Shown piece by piece: positions 44,268-52,205 of a DNA stretch of 64,000 nucleotides. A program made the translations under genes and the position numbers. Position 1 is the first letter of the stretch. Each line of letters opens with the position of its first letter. The stretch is from Bacteroidota bacterium. GTDB taxonomy: Bacteria; Bacteroidota; Bacteroidia; Chitinophagales; LD1. Location of the stretch: assembly GCA_018267365.1 (NCBI GenBank), contig JAFDYQ010000006.1, positions 112,328 through 176,327 of the forward strand, written 5' to 3'. The notes below the pieces were generated by a model. It was not told where the DNA came from. It worked only from the letters and a program-made list of their open reading frames with translations, and ran no database searches.

Positions 44268-46853
44268 ATGGAAGAAAATAACAATACAGAGATCAACAAT
44301 GCCGAGCATATAGACGGCATGTTCAAGAACTGGTTTCTCGACTATGCATCGTATGTCATACTCGAGCGGGCGGTGCCGGCTATAGACGATGGCCTGAAGC
44401 CGGTGCAGCGGCGTATCCTGCATGCGCTCTACCAGATGGACGATGGCCGTTTCCATAAGGTAGCCAACGTGATCGGCCAGTCCATGCAGTACCACCCGCA
44501 CGGCGATGCCAGCATCGGCGATGCGCTGGTCAATATAGGCCAGAAGGAGCTCATGTTTGACACGCAGGGCAACTGGGGCGATGTGCGCACCGGTGATAGC
44601 GCCGCTGCGCCGCGATACATAGAGGTACGCCTGTCGAAATTTGCCAAGGAAGTGGCCTTCAATCCTGACACCACCGAGTGGCAACTGAGCTACGATGGTC
44701 GTAAGAAGGAACCGATCGCGCTGCCGATGAAGTTCCCGCTGCTCCTGTTCCAAGGTACGGACGGTATCGCCGTGGGCCTCTCGACCAAGATCATGCCGCA
44801 CAACTTTAATGAGCTGGTGAAAGGCTCGATAGATGTGCTGAAGGGCAAGAAGACGCGCCTCTATCCGGACTTCCCTACGGGCGGTTTCGTGGATGTGAGC
44901 GAGTACAATAGCGGCAAGCGCGGTGGCAAGATACAGGTGCGCGCCAAGATAGAAGTGGTAGATAAAAAAACGCTCTCCATCCGCGAGATACCATACAGCA
45001 CCACTACCGGCTCACTGATCGAGTCGATACTCAAGGCCAACGACAAGGGTAAGATCAAGATCAAAAAGGTGACTGACAATACGGCCAAGCACGTAGACAT
45101 CACCATAGACCTCGTGCCCGGCACCGATCCTGATGTGACGATAGATGCGTTGTATGCTTTCACAGACTGTCAGATATCTATCTCGCCTAATGCATGCGTA
45201 ATAGAAAATGAGAAGCCTGTCTTCCACAGCGTGGACGAGATCCTTCGCGTGTCCACAGAGCATACCAAAGCGCTGCTCAAACGCGAACTCGAGATCAAAC
45301 AGGCCGAACTGAATGAGAAGTGGCACTTCTCCTCGCTGGAGAAGATCTTCATAGAGAAACGCATCTACCGCAATATAGAGGAGGCAGAGACCTGGGAGGC
45401 TGTGCTGTCTATCATAGACAAGGGGCTGAACCCATACAAGAAGCTCTTCAAGCGCGAGATCACGCAGGACGATATCGTGCGCCTGACGGAGATCAAGATC
45501 AAGCGCATCTCTAAGTTTGATGCCTTCAAGGCAGATGAAGAGATCCGCTCGCTGGAGGCAGCCATGAAGCAAGTGAAGCATGATCTCGAGCATCTGACTG
45601 AGTTTGCTATCGCATTCTTCGAGGACCTTCTAAAGAAATATGGCAAAGGCCGAGAGCGCCGCACGGAGGTGAAGGGCTTTGAGACGATAGAGGTGAAGCA
45701 CGTAGTGGCCAATAACTCCAAGCTGTATGTCAACCGGGCGGAGGGCTTCCTCGGTACGGGGCTGAAGAAGGACGAGTTTGTCTGCGACTGCTCGGATATA
45801 GATGACATCATCGCCATCACCCGCGCGGGCAAGATGATGGTCACGCGCCTCGGCGATAAGAAGTTTGTAGGCAAGGATATCATCTACATAGCCGTGTGGC
45901 AAAAGAACGACGAGCGCACGGGCTATAATGTGGCCTACTACGACGGCGGCTCGAAGCGCACGTTTGTCAAGCGCTTCAACGTGACCGGTGTGACGCGGGA
46001 CAAGGAATATGACCTGACACAAGGCACCTCAGGCAGCAAGCTGACCTACTTCACCGCCAATAGCAACTCAGAGGCCGAGATCGTACGCGTGCAGCTGCAC
46101 CCTAATAGCAACGCGCGTATCAAGGAGTTTGATTTTGATTTCAGCACGCTGGACATCAAGGGCCGCGGTGCGGTGGGCAATATATTGACGAAGTTCCCGA
46201 TACGGAAGATCGAGCTGAAAGAGAAAGGCAAGTCTACCATAGGTGGGCTGAAGCTCTGGCTGGATGAGAAGTATGGCCGCCTCGTGACAGAAGAGAGCGA
46301 GAAATCGCGCTATCTGGGCGAGTTCCATACAGGCGACCAGGTGCTGGTGGTCTACAAGAACGGCGATATAGAGCTGACCAACTACGAAATCACCAATAAA
46401 TACGAGATGGACGACATCTACCTCGTAGAGAAGTTTGACCGCGAGCGGGTGTACAGCACGGTGTACTTTGACGGCGAGAGCAAGCAGTACTATGTGAAGC
46501 GCTTCCGCATTGAGCTAAAGAAAGAGAAGGAAAAATCCTCTATCATCTCCGATCACAAGGACTCGAAGATGGCCATCTTCAGCAGCCGCAAAATGCCGGT
46601 GGTCAAGTATGCTTTCCTGAAAGGCAAGGACAAAGAGAAGCTCGAAGGCGAAGCGAAGCTGCCAGAAGTGATAGACGTGAAAGGCTGGAAAGCCCTCGGC
46701 AACCGCCTCACGCCATACCTCGTGACAGGCAAGATAACCGACATCACTCCTGATGACGAAGAAGAACTTTCTGACGAAGGAGGTACAACCGAATGGGATG
46801 GTGAGACCAATCCTAAGGCAGGAGCTAAGGGAGAGCAGAAGGGGTTGTTTTAG
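44268..46853 (+). CDS. parC: DNA topoisomerase IV subunit A
   Basis: The product is 861 aa. The breakage-reunion domain shows DGLKPVQRRILHALYQM, ANVIGQSMQYHPHGDASIGD and the catalytic pair Arg116-Tyr117 in AAAPRYIEVRLSK. A coiled-coil tower region (about 330-470) follows, then a beta-pinwheel-like C-terminal domain and an acidic tail (DDEEELSDEG). It lacks the full set of GyrA boxes as far as I can see, in keeping with ParC. ATG at 44268 lies just outside the right inverted repeat. Confidence 0.93.
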   Translation: MEENNNTEINNAEHIDGMFKNWFLDYASYVILERAVPAIDDGLKPVQRRILHALYQMDDGRFHKVANVIGQSMQYHPHGDASIGDALVNIGQKELMFDTQGNWGDVRTGDSAAAPRYIEVRLSKFAKEVAFNPDTTEWQLSYDGRKKEPIALPMKFPLLLFQGTDGIAVGLSTKIMPHNFNELVKGSIDVLKGKKTRLYPDFPTGGFVDVSEYNSGKRGGKIQVRAKIEVVDKKTLSIREIPYSTTTGSLIESILKANDKGKIKIKKVTDNTAKHVDITIDLVPGTDPDVTIDALYAFTDCQISISPNACVIENEKPVFHSVDEILRVSTEHTKALLKRELEIKQAELNEKWHFSSLEKIFIEKRIYRNIEEAETWEAVLSIIDKGLNPYKKLFKREITQDDIVRLTEIKIKRISKFDAFKADEEIRSLEAAMKQVKHDLEHLTEFAIAFFEDLLKKYGKGRERRTEVKGFETIEVKHVVANNSKLYVNRAEGFLGTGLKKDEFVCDCSDIDDIIAITRAGKMMVTRLGDKKFVGKDIIYIAVWQKNDERTGYNVAYYDGGSKRTFVKRFNVTGVTRDKEYDLTQGTSGSKLTYFTANSNSEAEIVRVQLHPNSNARIKEFDFDFSTLDIKGRGAVGNILTKFPIRKIELKEKGKSTIGGLKLWLDEKYGRLVTEESEKSRYLGEFHTGDQVLVVYKNGDIELTNYEITNKYEMDDIYLVEKFDRERVYSTVYFDGESKQYYVKRFRIELKKEKEKSSIISDHKDSKMAIFSSRKMPVVKYAFLKGKDKEKLEGEAKLPEVIDVKGWKALGNRLTPYLVTGKITDITPDDEEELSDEGGTTEWDGETNPKAGAKGEQKGLF

Positions 46854-46874
46854 AAGTAGCTAAAGATTGACGAC

Positions 46875-47462
46875 ATGAACCAACTTTTTATCTATACAGT
46901 ACTTTGTTTACTCCTAGCTTCGTGTAGTAATAATTCTAAAACAGCAAGTAAATCAGAGATTTCAATAGCAGATACTTGTCAATGGAAGAAGTTTCTGTAT
47001 AAGTCTGGAGAGTGTAAGGCTGAAGGTCGATTATGTAACAAACTTAGACAAGGACTTTGGCGCGATAAGTATGTTACCGGCGGAGTCATTGATTCTGGGA
47101 TATATGAGAGGGGCTATTACGTCTATAATGATTCACTATTGACTAATATTTCCGGTTATGTACACTTTAAAAGTAGACCTAAAAAATTCTTTAAAGATTC
47201 GGTTTATCTATTTTCTGTTTTTCTAAACGTTCCTTTTCATTACAAAGATATTGAGGCGCACTATTTAGAGATAAAATATGCTGACCGGAAATATGATGTG
47301 AATATAAATGAGCAACCTCGGGACTCTTTTATTTATATCTTAAAACCTATACGTCAGGGTAGAACACAATTTAGACTAGGTCTTCATAGCAAAAGTTGGG
47401 TCAAAGATTCAGTTAGGCATAATCTTTTTGTATTTTATCATGAAGACATTCAGGTCTATTAA
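46875..47462 (+). CDS. AT-rich lipoprotein of unknown function
   Basis: The product is 195 aa with a lipoprotein signal (FIYTVLCLLLASCSNN). One stretch (KLRQGLWRDKYVTGGVIDSG, IYERGYYVYND) looks like an isolated MORN-type repeat. The rest has no recognised family. The gene is clearly richer in A+T, and in codons such as att, tat and aaa, than parC and other neighbours, which suggests recent acquisition. It lies 21 bp after parC and just upstream of the RAYT element. Confidence 0.7.
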   Translation: MNQLFIYTVLCLLLASCSNNSKTASKSEISIADTCQWKKFLYKSGECKAEGRLCNKLRQGLWRDKYVTGGVIDSGIYERGYYVYNDSLLTNISGYVHFKSRPKKFFKDSVYLFSVFLNVPFHYKDIEAHYLEIKYADRKYDVNINEQPRDSFIYILKPIRQGRTQFRLGLHSKSWVKDSVRHNLFVFYHEDIQVY

Positions 47463-47511
47463 AATCTTACACTCGCTCTCCCCCCGCTCTCTCCGTAGTC
47501 CAAACAAAAAA

Positions 47512-47559
47512 ATGCTGTTCGTAGTCCGAAGGAAGGCCTGCGGGCGTGCGACTACGAAC
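47512..47559 (+). repeat. Left REP-like palindrome of the RAYT element
   Basis: ATGCT then GTTCGTAGTCCGAAGGAAGG and so on to GACTACGAAC. The ends pair over 10 bp; the middle contains AAGGCCTG. Confidence 0.85.
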
Positions 47560-47637
47560 CTTCCCCCACGCTTACGACTCCAGTCACAGGCGAAAATCCC
47601 CACAAAATAATCTTGCACAAACGCTACATTAGTTCCT

Positions 47638-48192
47638 ATGCCAGACGAAGGATATCAGATCAGAGATCAGAACGCAGTGCACTACATCACTTTCAGTGTG
47701 GTGGAGTGGGTAGATGTTTTTAGCCGTGCTGACTACAGGCACATCCTGCTGGATCATATTCGCCATAGTCAGCAGCACGATGGATTGTCATTACACGCCT
47801 GGGTGCTGATGACTAATCATTTTCACGCTGTGATGTCTGCCAAAGAGGGTTTTGCGCTGAGTGATATACTACGCGATATCAAGAAATACTCATCTGTCAA
47901 TATCATCAAGGCAATACAAACGCACGAAAAAGAAAGCAGGCGATCATGGATGCTGGATATCTTTGCAGAGGCAGGCGGCAAGAATGCGCGTAACACTACC
48001 AATCAATTCTGGATACAGGACAATCATCCCAAGCACTGCTACAGTCGCGACTTTACTGAACAAAAGATAAACTATATTCATCTCAATCCTGTACGAGCTG
48101 AAATAGTATCGCGGCCAGAGGACTATCTATACAGTAGTGCTACGGATTATACGGGGCAGAAGGGATTACTGGATATTGAATTTTTGTGGTAA
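47638..48192 (+). CDS. REP-associated tyrosine transposase (RAYT, IS200-like Y1)
   Basis: The product is 184 aa. The HUH motif is H61-x-H63 in VLMTNHFHAVMSA; the catalytic tyrosine is probably Tyr84 in DIKKYSSVNII. The C-terminal YIHLNPVRAEIVSRPEDYLY-type block (INYIHLNPVRAEIV) is the RAYT hallmark. The enzyme nicks single-stranded REP hairpins by forming a phosphotyrosine bond. All key residues are present, so it is probably functional; RAYT genes are usually domesticated rather than freely mobile. It is flanked by its likely target palindromes. Confidence 0.92.
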   Translation: MPDEGYQIRDQNAVHYITFSVVEWVDVFSRADYRHILLDHIRHSQQHDGLSLHAWVLMTNHFHAVMSAKEGFALSDILRDIKKYSSVNIIKAIQTHEKESRRSWMLDIFAEAGGKNARNTTNQFWIQDNHPKHCYSRDFTEQKINYIHLNPVRAEIVSRPEDYLYSSATDYTGQKGLLDIEFLW

Positions 48193-48197
48193 AGTAG

Positions 48198-48245
48198 GTT
48201 CGTAGTCGCCCACCCTCAGGCCTTGCTTCGGACTACGAACAGCAT
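48198..48245 (-). repeat. Right REP-like palindrome of the RAYT element
   Basis: Inverted copy of 47512-47559 with four mismatches, all in the central loop part; arms identical. It begins 5 bp after the transposase stop. Confidence 0.85.
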
Positions 48246-48293
48246 CTTTGAGCTGACGCTTTTGTAATCCGCGCCAGTTTCAGAAGGCCCCCA

Positions 48294-48434
48294 TCCGGTT
48301 CAAAAACAATTCCCCGGACGCTCAGATGGTCCAGTATGACATTCCGGAGCCATTGTAATGGTAGATTTAGAGATATGTACATTTGATTGATAAATAGTAC
48401 TTTAAAGTCCCCGCTCCGGTTCAAAAACAATTCC
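48294..48434. repeat. Pair of 20-bp direct repeats
   Basis: TCCGGTTCAAAAACAATTCC occurs at 48294-48313 and again at 48415-48434, 121 bp apart start to start, each preceded by a C-rich CCCC run. Only two copies, so this is not a CRISPR. No gene is recognised here; the stretch 48246-48477 looks like decayed or non-coding DNA next to the RAYT element. Confidence 0.7.
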
Positions 48435-48477
48435 TCTTAAAGTCAACTAAGCCTTAATATTCCTTATCTGCATACCT

Positions 48478-48582
48478 ATGTCCGCCATCTCCTATCAGCG
48501 CGCCACACTCGCAGGTATCGATCTGCTCATCGATCATCGGGTCACGTACTTTGATGACTTTGTAGAGGATCCTGATGAGTAG
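48478..48582 (+). CDS. Possible 34-aa ORF or gene remnant
   Basis: ATG to TAG. The peptide starts MSAISYQRATLAGIDLLIDH and ends FVEDPDE, with a normal amino-acid mix for a soluble protein, but no family is recognised. It could be the 5' stub of a gene destroyed near the RAYT element, since the following gene (minus strand) ends 29 bp further on. Low confidence that it is expressed. Confidence 0.2.
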   Translation: MSAISYQRATLAGIDLLIDHRVTYFDDFVEDPDE

Positions 48583-48610
48583 CCCGCTGCAGAAATGCCC
48601 TGATCTCCAT

Positions 48611-50494
48611 CTATCGCGCTATTGTCACTTTGTAGTTCATCGCATCGGTGCCGCTGATGGCACGCAGGCAGTAAATGCCAGGGGAGAGTCCCTCGGTAGA
48701 TATAGTGCTGACTGGCTGCGACTGCGATACTACCAGTGCGCCAGTCATATCGTAGAGGTATACTGCATCGATAGTGTGAGTAGTGCTGATGTGTATCTCG
48801 TTAGTAGCTGGGTTAGGATAGACATGCAGTATATCCGCCGCTACATCACCGATGCCATCCGGTCGGTAGCCTACCAGCGGTAGCTCGGCGTACGAGTCCC
48901 AGTATATGGAGTTGGTCGCTATGAGCGGGTTGATGAGTGTGTCGAGGCTATTGTTGGGATACATGGCCGCGTCATTATTCATATTGCGGTTGAAGGCCGG
49001 ATAGTTGCTCGATGTCACATCTATACGAATGCGGTGGCCCGTCAGAAAGGTATTGCAGGTGTAGGGCAGCGTGAGCGCTATGTGATAGTTCTGGCCCGGT
49101 ACGATGGCTGCGGTGTCTGCTGCGCGGTAGCCATTGCGAAAGCGCATGCGAAAAGGGGCATGATCCAGGATCATAGACCGCCCGTCAGGATACACATCTG
49201 TGAGCCGCACCTCAAAGTCAGTGTCATACCTGTCTGAAGATACGCTGAGGTGTACCACCACATTGCCGCGGAGTACGGCATCCTGTGTGAGTGGCTGTGT
49301 GGTATACATGGCCAGGTCATGCCTGCTCTCTACGGTGTCTGACTGGTCATACGGGCCCTGTGCCAGATCACTGCGCAGTGTGGGGCCGCCATAGGTAGGT
49401 GAGGGGTCTGTAGGGTCATAGGTATACGTGAGCGAACCGCTGGCTACGTCAGGAGGATAATTGTCCAGCCAGCCATCATCATGCATGTAGAAGCGCACGG
49501 TATCTGTGCCCGTCAGTGGCCATGCGGTACTATTGTGCCAGGTATTTTCGCCCATCTGGTAGTACTGCACCACGGGGCTCTGGTCCCAGCCATTGGCCTG
49601 GCCACGCAGGTAGTAGTCAAAGTAGCGGAGCGCCAGGGAGTCGTTCCAGCCGGCGGCATTGGCGTAGGTCAGTTGGCCCTGATTGGCTGTACCTACGTGC
49701 GCTATACTATGGCCGCCGTGCGCCCAGGGGCCCATCAGGAGCCGATGCTGGCTGCCGATACCGGCAGGTGAGTGCTGTACGATAGCCGGGAAGAACTCCA
49801 GCATGTCTTTCACATTGTGATCATACCAGCCGCCTATCATAAAGCATGGCACGCGGATACTATCAGGGTAAAAGTTGGTGCTCTCTGTGACCTGCCAGGC
49901 TGTGTTGTAAACCTGGTTATTCATCACTGCAGGCTTCAGGCCAAAGCCGAGCTGATCCAGCTTGTCTAGATACTCTGTGCGCAGGTCTCCGTTAGGATAG
50001 TATTCGTAGAAAGAAAACTGCGGTGCGGCGACAGAGGGATTGATACAGGTGAGGTGCGGCGGATTGTACTTTGCGGTCTGAAACTGGATCTTGCCCAGTG
50101 CAGACGCACCGGCCGTGCCGATCTTGCCATTGCTCCAGGTCTGTGCGGCTATCCACTCTACTACGTAGTAGCCATCGAGACCCTGTGGGGGTGGATTGAG
50201 TGTGGCTGCATGAGCCGAGCCGTAAAAGCCGCGCCAGTCCACTATTACAAAAATGTAGTTGCTGCTATTGATATTGCCATTTACACCCAGCGGCAGTGCA
50301 TTGGCCCTGTACAGGAGCCTGTTATACGGTGTTTGTACGAGTATGACAGGCCCGGAGCTCATGCCGGATGGGATATAGATGTCAGCTGCCAGCTTCCTGC
50401 CGTCGCTCATCGGGATAGAGTCTACGACAGGCGTGAGAATGGCAAAGCTATGCAAGGAAAATACCAGTGCCAGTGAGAGTAGCAGGTGCTTCAT
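48611..50494 (-). CDS. S15/CocE-NonD family hydrolase with T9SS type A sorting domain
   Basis: I start it at ATG 50494 (MKHLLLSLALVFSLHSFA), a signal peptide; the frame is open 23 codons further. The 627-aa product has the alpha/beta-hydrolase core with IVDWRGFYGSA, the nucleophile serine in GTAGASALGKIQ, an Asp region GGWYDHNVKDMLEF and the His in MGPWAHGGHS, then the jelly-roll domain of X-Pro dipeptidyl-peptidase/cocaine esterase proteins (AVLRGNVVVHLSVSSDRYDT). The C-terminus (HVYPNPATNEIHIS ... SPGIYCLRAISG) is a T9SS type A domain. It probably hydrolyses peptides or esters at the cell surface. Confidence 0.9.
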   Translation of the reverse strand: MKHLLLSLALVFSLHSFAILTPVVDSIPMSDGRKLAADIYIPSGMSSGPVILVQTPYNRLLYRANALPLGVNGNINSSNYIFVIVDWRGFYGSAHAATLNPPPQGLDGYYVVEWIAAQTWSNGKIGTAGASALGKIQFQTAKYNPPHLTCINPSVAAPQFSFYEYYPNGDLRTEYLDKLDQLGFGLKPAVMNNQVYNTAWQVTESTNFYPDSIRVPCFMIGGWYDHNVKDMLEFFPAIVQHSPAGIGSQHRLLMGPWAHGGHSIAHVGTANQGQLTYANAAGWNDSLALRYFDYYLRGQANGWDQSPVVQYYQMGENTWHNSTAWPLTGTDTVRFYMHDDGWLDNYPPDVASGSLTYTYDPTDPSPTYGGPTLRSDLAQGPYDQSDTVESRHDLAMYTTQPLTQDAVLRGNVVVHLSVSSDRYDTDFEVRLTDVYPDGRSMILDHAPFRMRFRNGYRAADTAAIVPGQNYHIALTLPYTCNTFLTGHRIRIDVTSSNYPAFNRNMNNDAAMYPNNSLDTLINPLIATNSIYWDSYAELPLVGYRPDGIGDVAADILHVYPNPATNEIHISTTHTIDAVYLYDMTGALVVSQSQPVSTISTEGLSPGIYCLRAISGTDAMNYKVTIAR

Positions 50495-50599
50495 GAGATA
50501 AGTTTGGTGTGTATGACAGAAAGATAAATGCAATGGTTTAATCGCTGCAAAGAAATAATACATCTGCCTATGAAAGTGGCAAAAGTCACAATGAAATCG

Positions 50600-52183
50600 T
50601 CAGCGGGCAATGATCATGGAGCGCACCTGCTGCACCATCCCATTCTGAAAGCGGGCATAGTACACACCGGTAGCATAGTCTTCATTTTCAAACCTGACAC
50701 TGTACCTGCCGGCTGCCATATCCTGATCTATAGGCGTGCGGATGAGCCGGCCCATACTGTCAAAGACCTGTATCATGGTGTGGCCGCCTGCAGTGGTGAA
50801 GGTGATGTCAGTAGCTGTGGTGAAGGGATTGGGATAGTTGCTGATCAGATTGACCCCGGCCTGCTGATTGATCTCATGCACTGCAGTGGTGCAGTCTGTA
50901 TTTTGCACCAGCGCGAGCTGCTGATAGTTGGCCAGCAGGATGGTAGACACATCCGTAGTGGGTACACAGAACCAATCTGTGAGTATAGAGGCATATACCG
51001 ATCGGAAATCATACTGCATTGGTATATTATCTGTATCTACAGGAGACGACGGGAGCGTAGGACTATTGCCCGTGATGCCGGGGACTACCTTATTGCCAAA
51101 GATGAATAGCGGCGCAGCGGCACCGTGGTCAGTGCCACGGCTGGAGTTGGATATGATACGCCGGCCAAACTCAGAGAAGGTCATGCCGACTACACGGTCT
51201 GCCACACCCAGCTGCTGTATATCATCCTGAAATGTCTTGACCGCTTCTGACAGTTTTTTCAGCAGGTCTGCGTGCTTGCCTGCGGTAGTATCTGAGCTGT
51301 CTACCTGATCAGCATGCGTATCAAAGCTGCCATCGCTGGCCATGCTCACCATGTAGATGCGCGTCTTGAGGCCACCGGCTATGAGGCGTGCTACTACCTT
51401 GAGCTGATCGCCCAGTTCATTATTGGTAGGATAGGAGAGCTGCGACGTAGTGACGGAGTTCCACGCATTGGTGATCACACCGGCATATTGATTGGTCTGT
51501 GCAGCTACAGTGCGTATGTAGGTCAGCTCATCACCGGCAGGAGTAGCAGGAGCCGGGTCAGGTGCGCCGCCTACCAGATTGTATATGCTGGATGGGTCGG
51601 CCACAGCCATGGCCATATTCACCGCCGGCCCCTGAAATACCGGCGAGAGGAAATAGCCTATCTGCATAGCCAGCGGATCGGGCATATCCTGATTAGGGTA
51701 GCCAGTAGGGAAGTTAGGATACTCATAGCTGAGATAGCGCCCGCTCCAGCCTGTGCTGAGTACCTGAGTGGAGTCGGCACCTGTGAGCCAGATATCTGTA
51801 GAGCGGAAGTGGGAGTAGTTTGGATCAGGATAGCCTACGTCACGCACGATGTGCAGCTTGCCGCTATTGTACAGCTGCTGCAGCCCCGGCAGGGATGGAT
51901 GCAGCCCGGTGGTAGTGCTGCCGTTCAGCGGTAGTACGCGGTTCTGTGGTATCAGTATATTGCTGCGTGCGGCAGAGAGGGTGCTGTATTCATCCAGTGG
52001 TATCACCGTATTGAGGCCATCGTTGCCACCTACCATTTGTATCAGCACGAGTACGTGGTCATTGTTGGCTCCGGCGAGTGCTGCCATCAGTGGCGAGGCG
52101 CCAAAGGCCTTCACCGACAGCCCGTTCAGCAGGGCGGGCAGTACGGCTACCGGTGCGGCTTTGAGGAAATCTCTTCTTTTCAT
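50600..52183 (-). CDS. DUF1501 family protein (copy 2) with T9SS type A sorting domain
   Basis: The product is 527 aa. The N-terminus MKRRDFLKAAPVAVLPALL is Tat-like (KRRDFLK). Core blocks parallel copy 1: LIQMVGGNDGLNTVIPLDEY, GLHPSLPGLQQLY, IVRDVGYPDPNYSHFRSTD, FDTHADQV, MTFSEFGRRIISNSSRGTDH. Unlike copy 1 it carries about 90 extra residues ending in a T9SS domain (ISNYPNPFTTATDITF ... ATGVYYARFQNG), so it may cross the outer membrane after Tat-type or Sec export. The gene starts 22 bp after the DUF1800 stop. No catalytic role is established for the family. Confidence 0.9.
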   Translation of the reverse strand: MKRRDFLKAAPVAVLPALLNGLSVKAFGASPLMAALAGANNDHVLVLIQMVGGNDGLNTVIPLDEYSTLSAARSNILIPQNRVLPLNGSTTTGLHPSLPGLQQLYNSGKLHIVRDVGYPDPNYSHFRSTDIWLTGADSTQVLSTGWSGRYLSYEYPNFPTGYPNQDMPDPLAMQIGYFLSPVFQGPAVNMAMAVADPSSIYNLVGGAPDPAPATPAGDELTYIRTVAAQTNQYAGVITNAWNSVTTSQLSYPTNNELGDQLKVVARLIAGGLKTRIYMVSMASDGSFDTHADQVDSSDTTAGKHADLLKKLSEAVKTFQDDIQQLGVADRVVGMTFSEFGRRIISNSSRGTDHGAAAPLFIFGNKVVPGITGNSPTLPSSPVDTDNIPMQYDFRSVYASILTDWFCVPTTDVSTILLANYQQLALVQNTDCTTAVHEINQQAGVNLISNYPNPFTTATDITFTTAGGHTMIQVFDSMGRLIRTPIDQDMAAGRYSVRFENEDYATGVYYARFQNGMVQQVRSMIIAR

Positions 52184-52205
52184 TTTCGCTTCTTTTTTAG
52201 GATGA

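Larger units (their letters stand above)
47512..48245. mobile_element. 734-bp RAYT element bounded by inverted REP-like palindromes
   Basis: The borders are inverted copies of one 48-bp sequence (47512-47559 and 48198-48245; 44 of 48 positions match), each itself a palindrome with 10-bp arms GTTCGTAGTC / GACTACGAAC. A lone half-unit CGTAGTCC lies at 47494-47501. The transposase gene is inside. This is the known organisation of REP-associated tyrosine transposases and their cognate repeats. Confidence 0.8.

Noticed and set aside
48294..48313. tRNA T-arm (GGTTCAAAA)
   Set aside because: No matching acceptor, anticodon or D arm can be built around either copy.
48294..48434. CRISPR array
   Set aside because: Only two repeat copies, 101 bp between them, no cas gene in the window.
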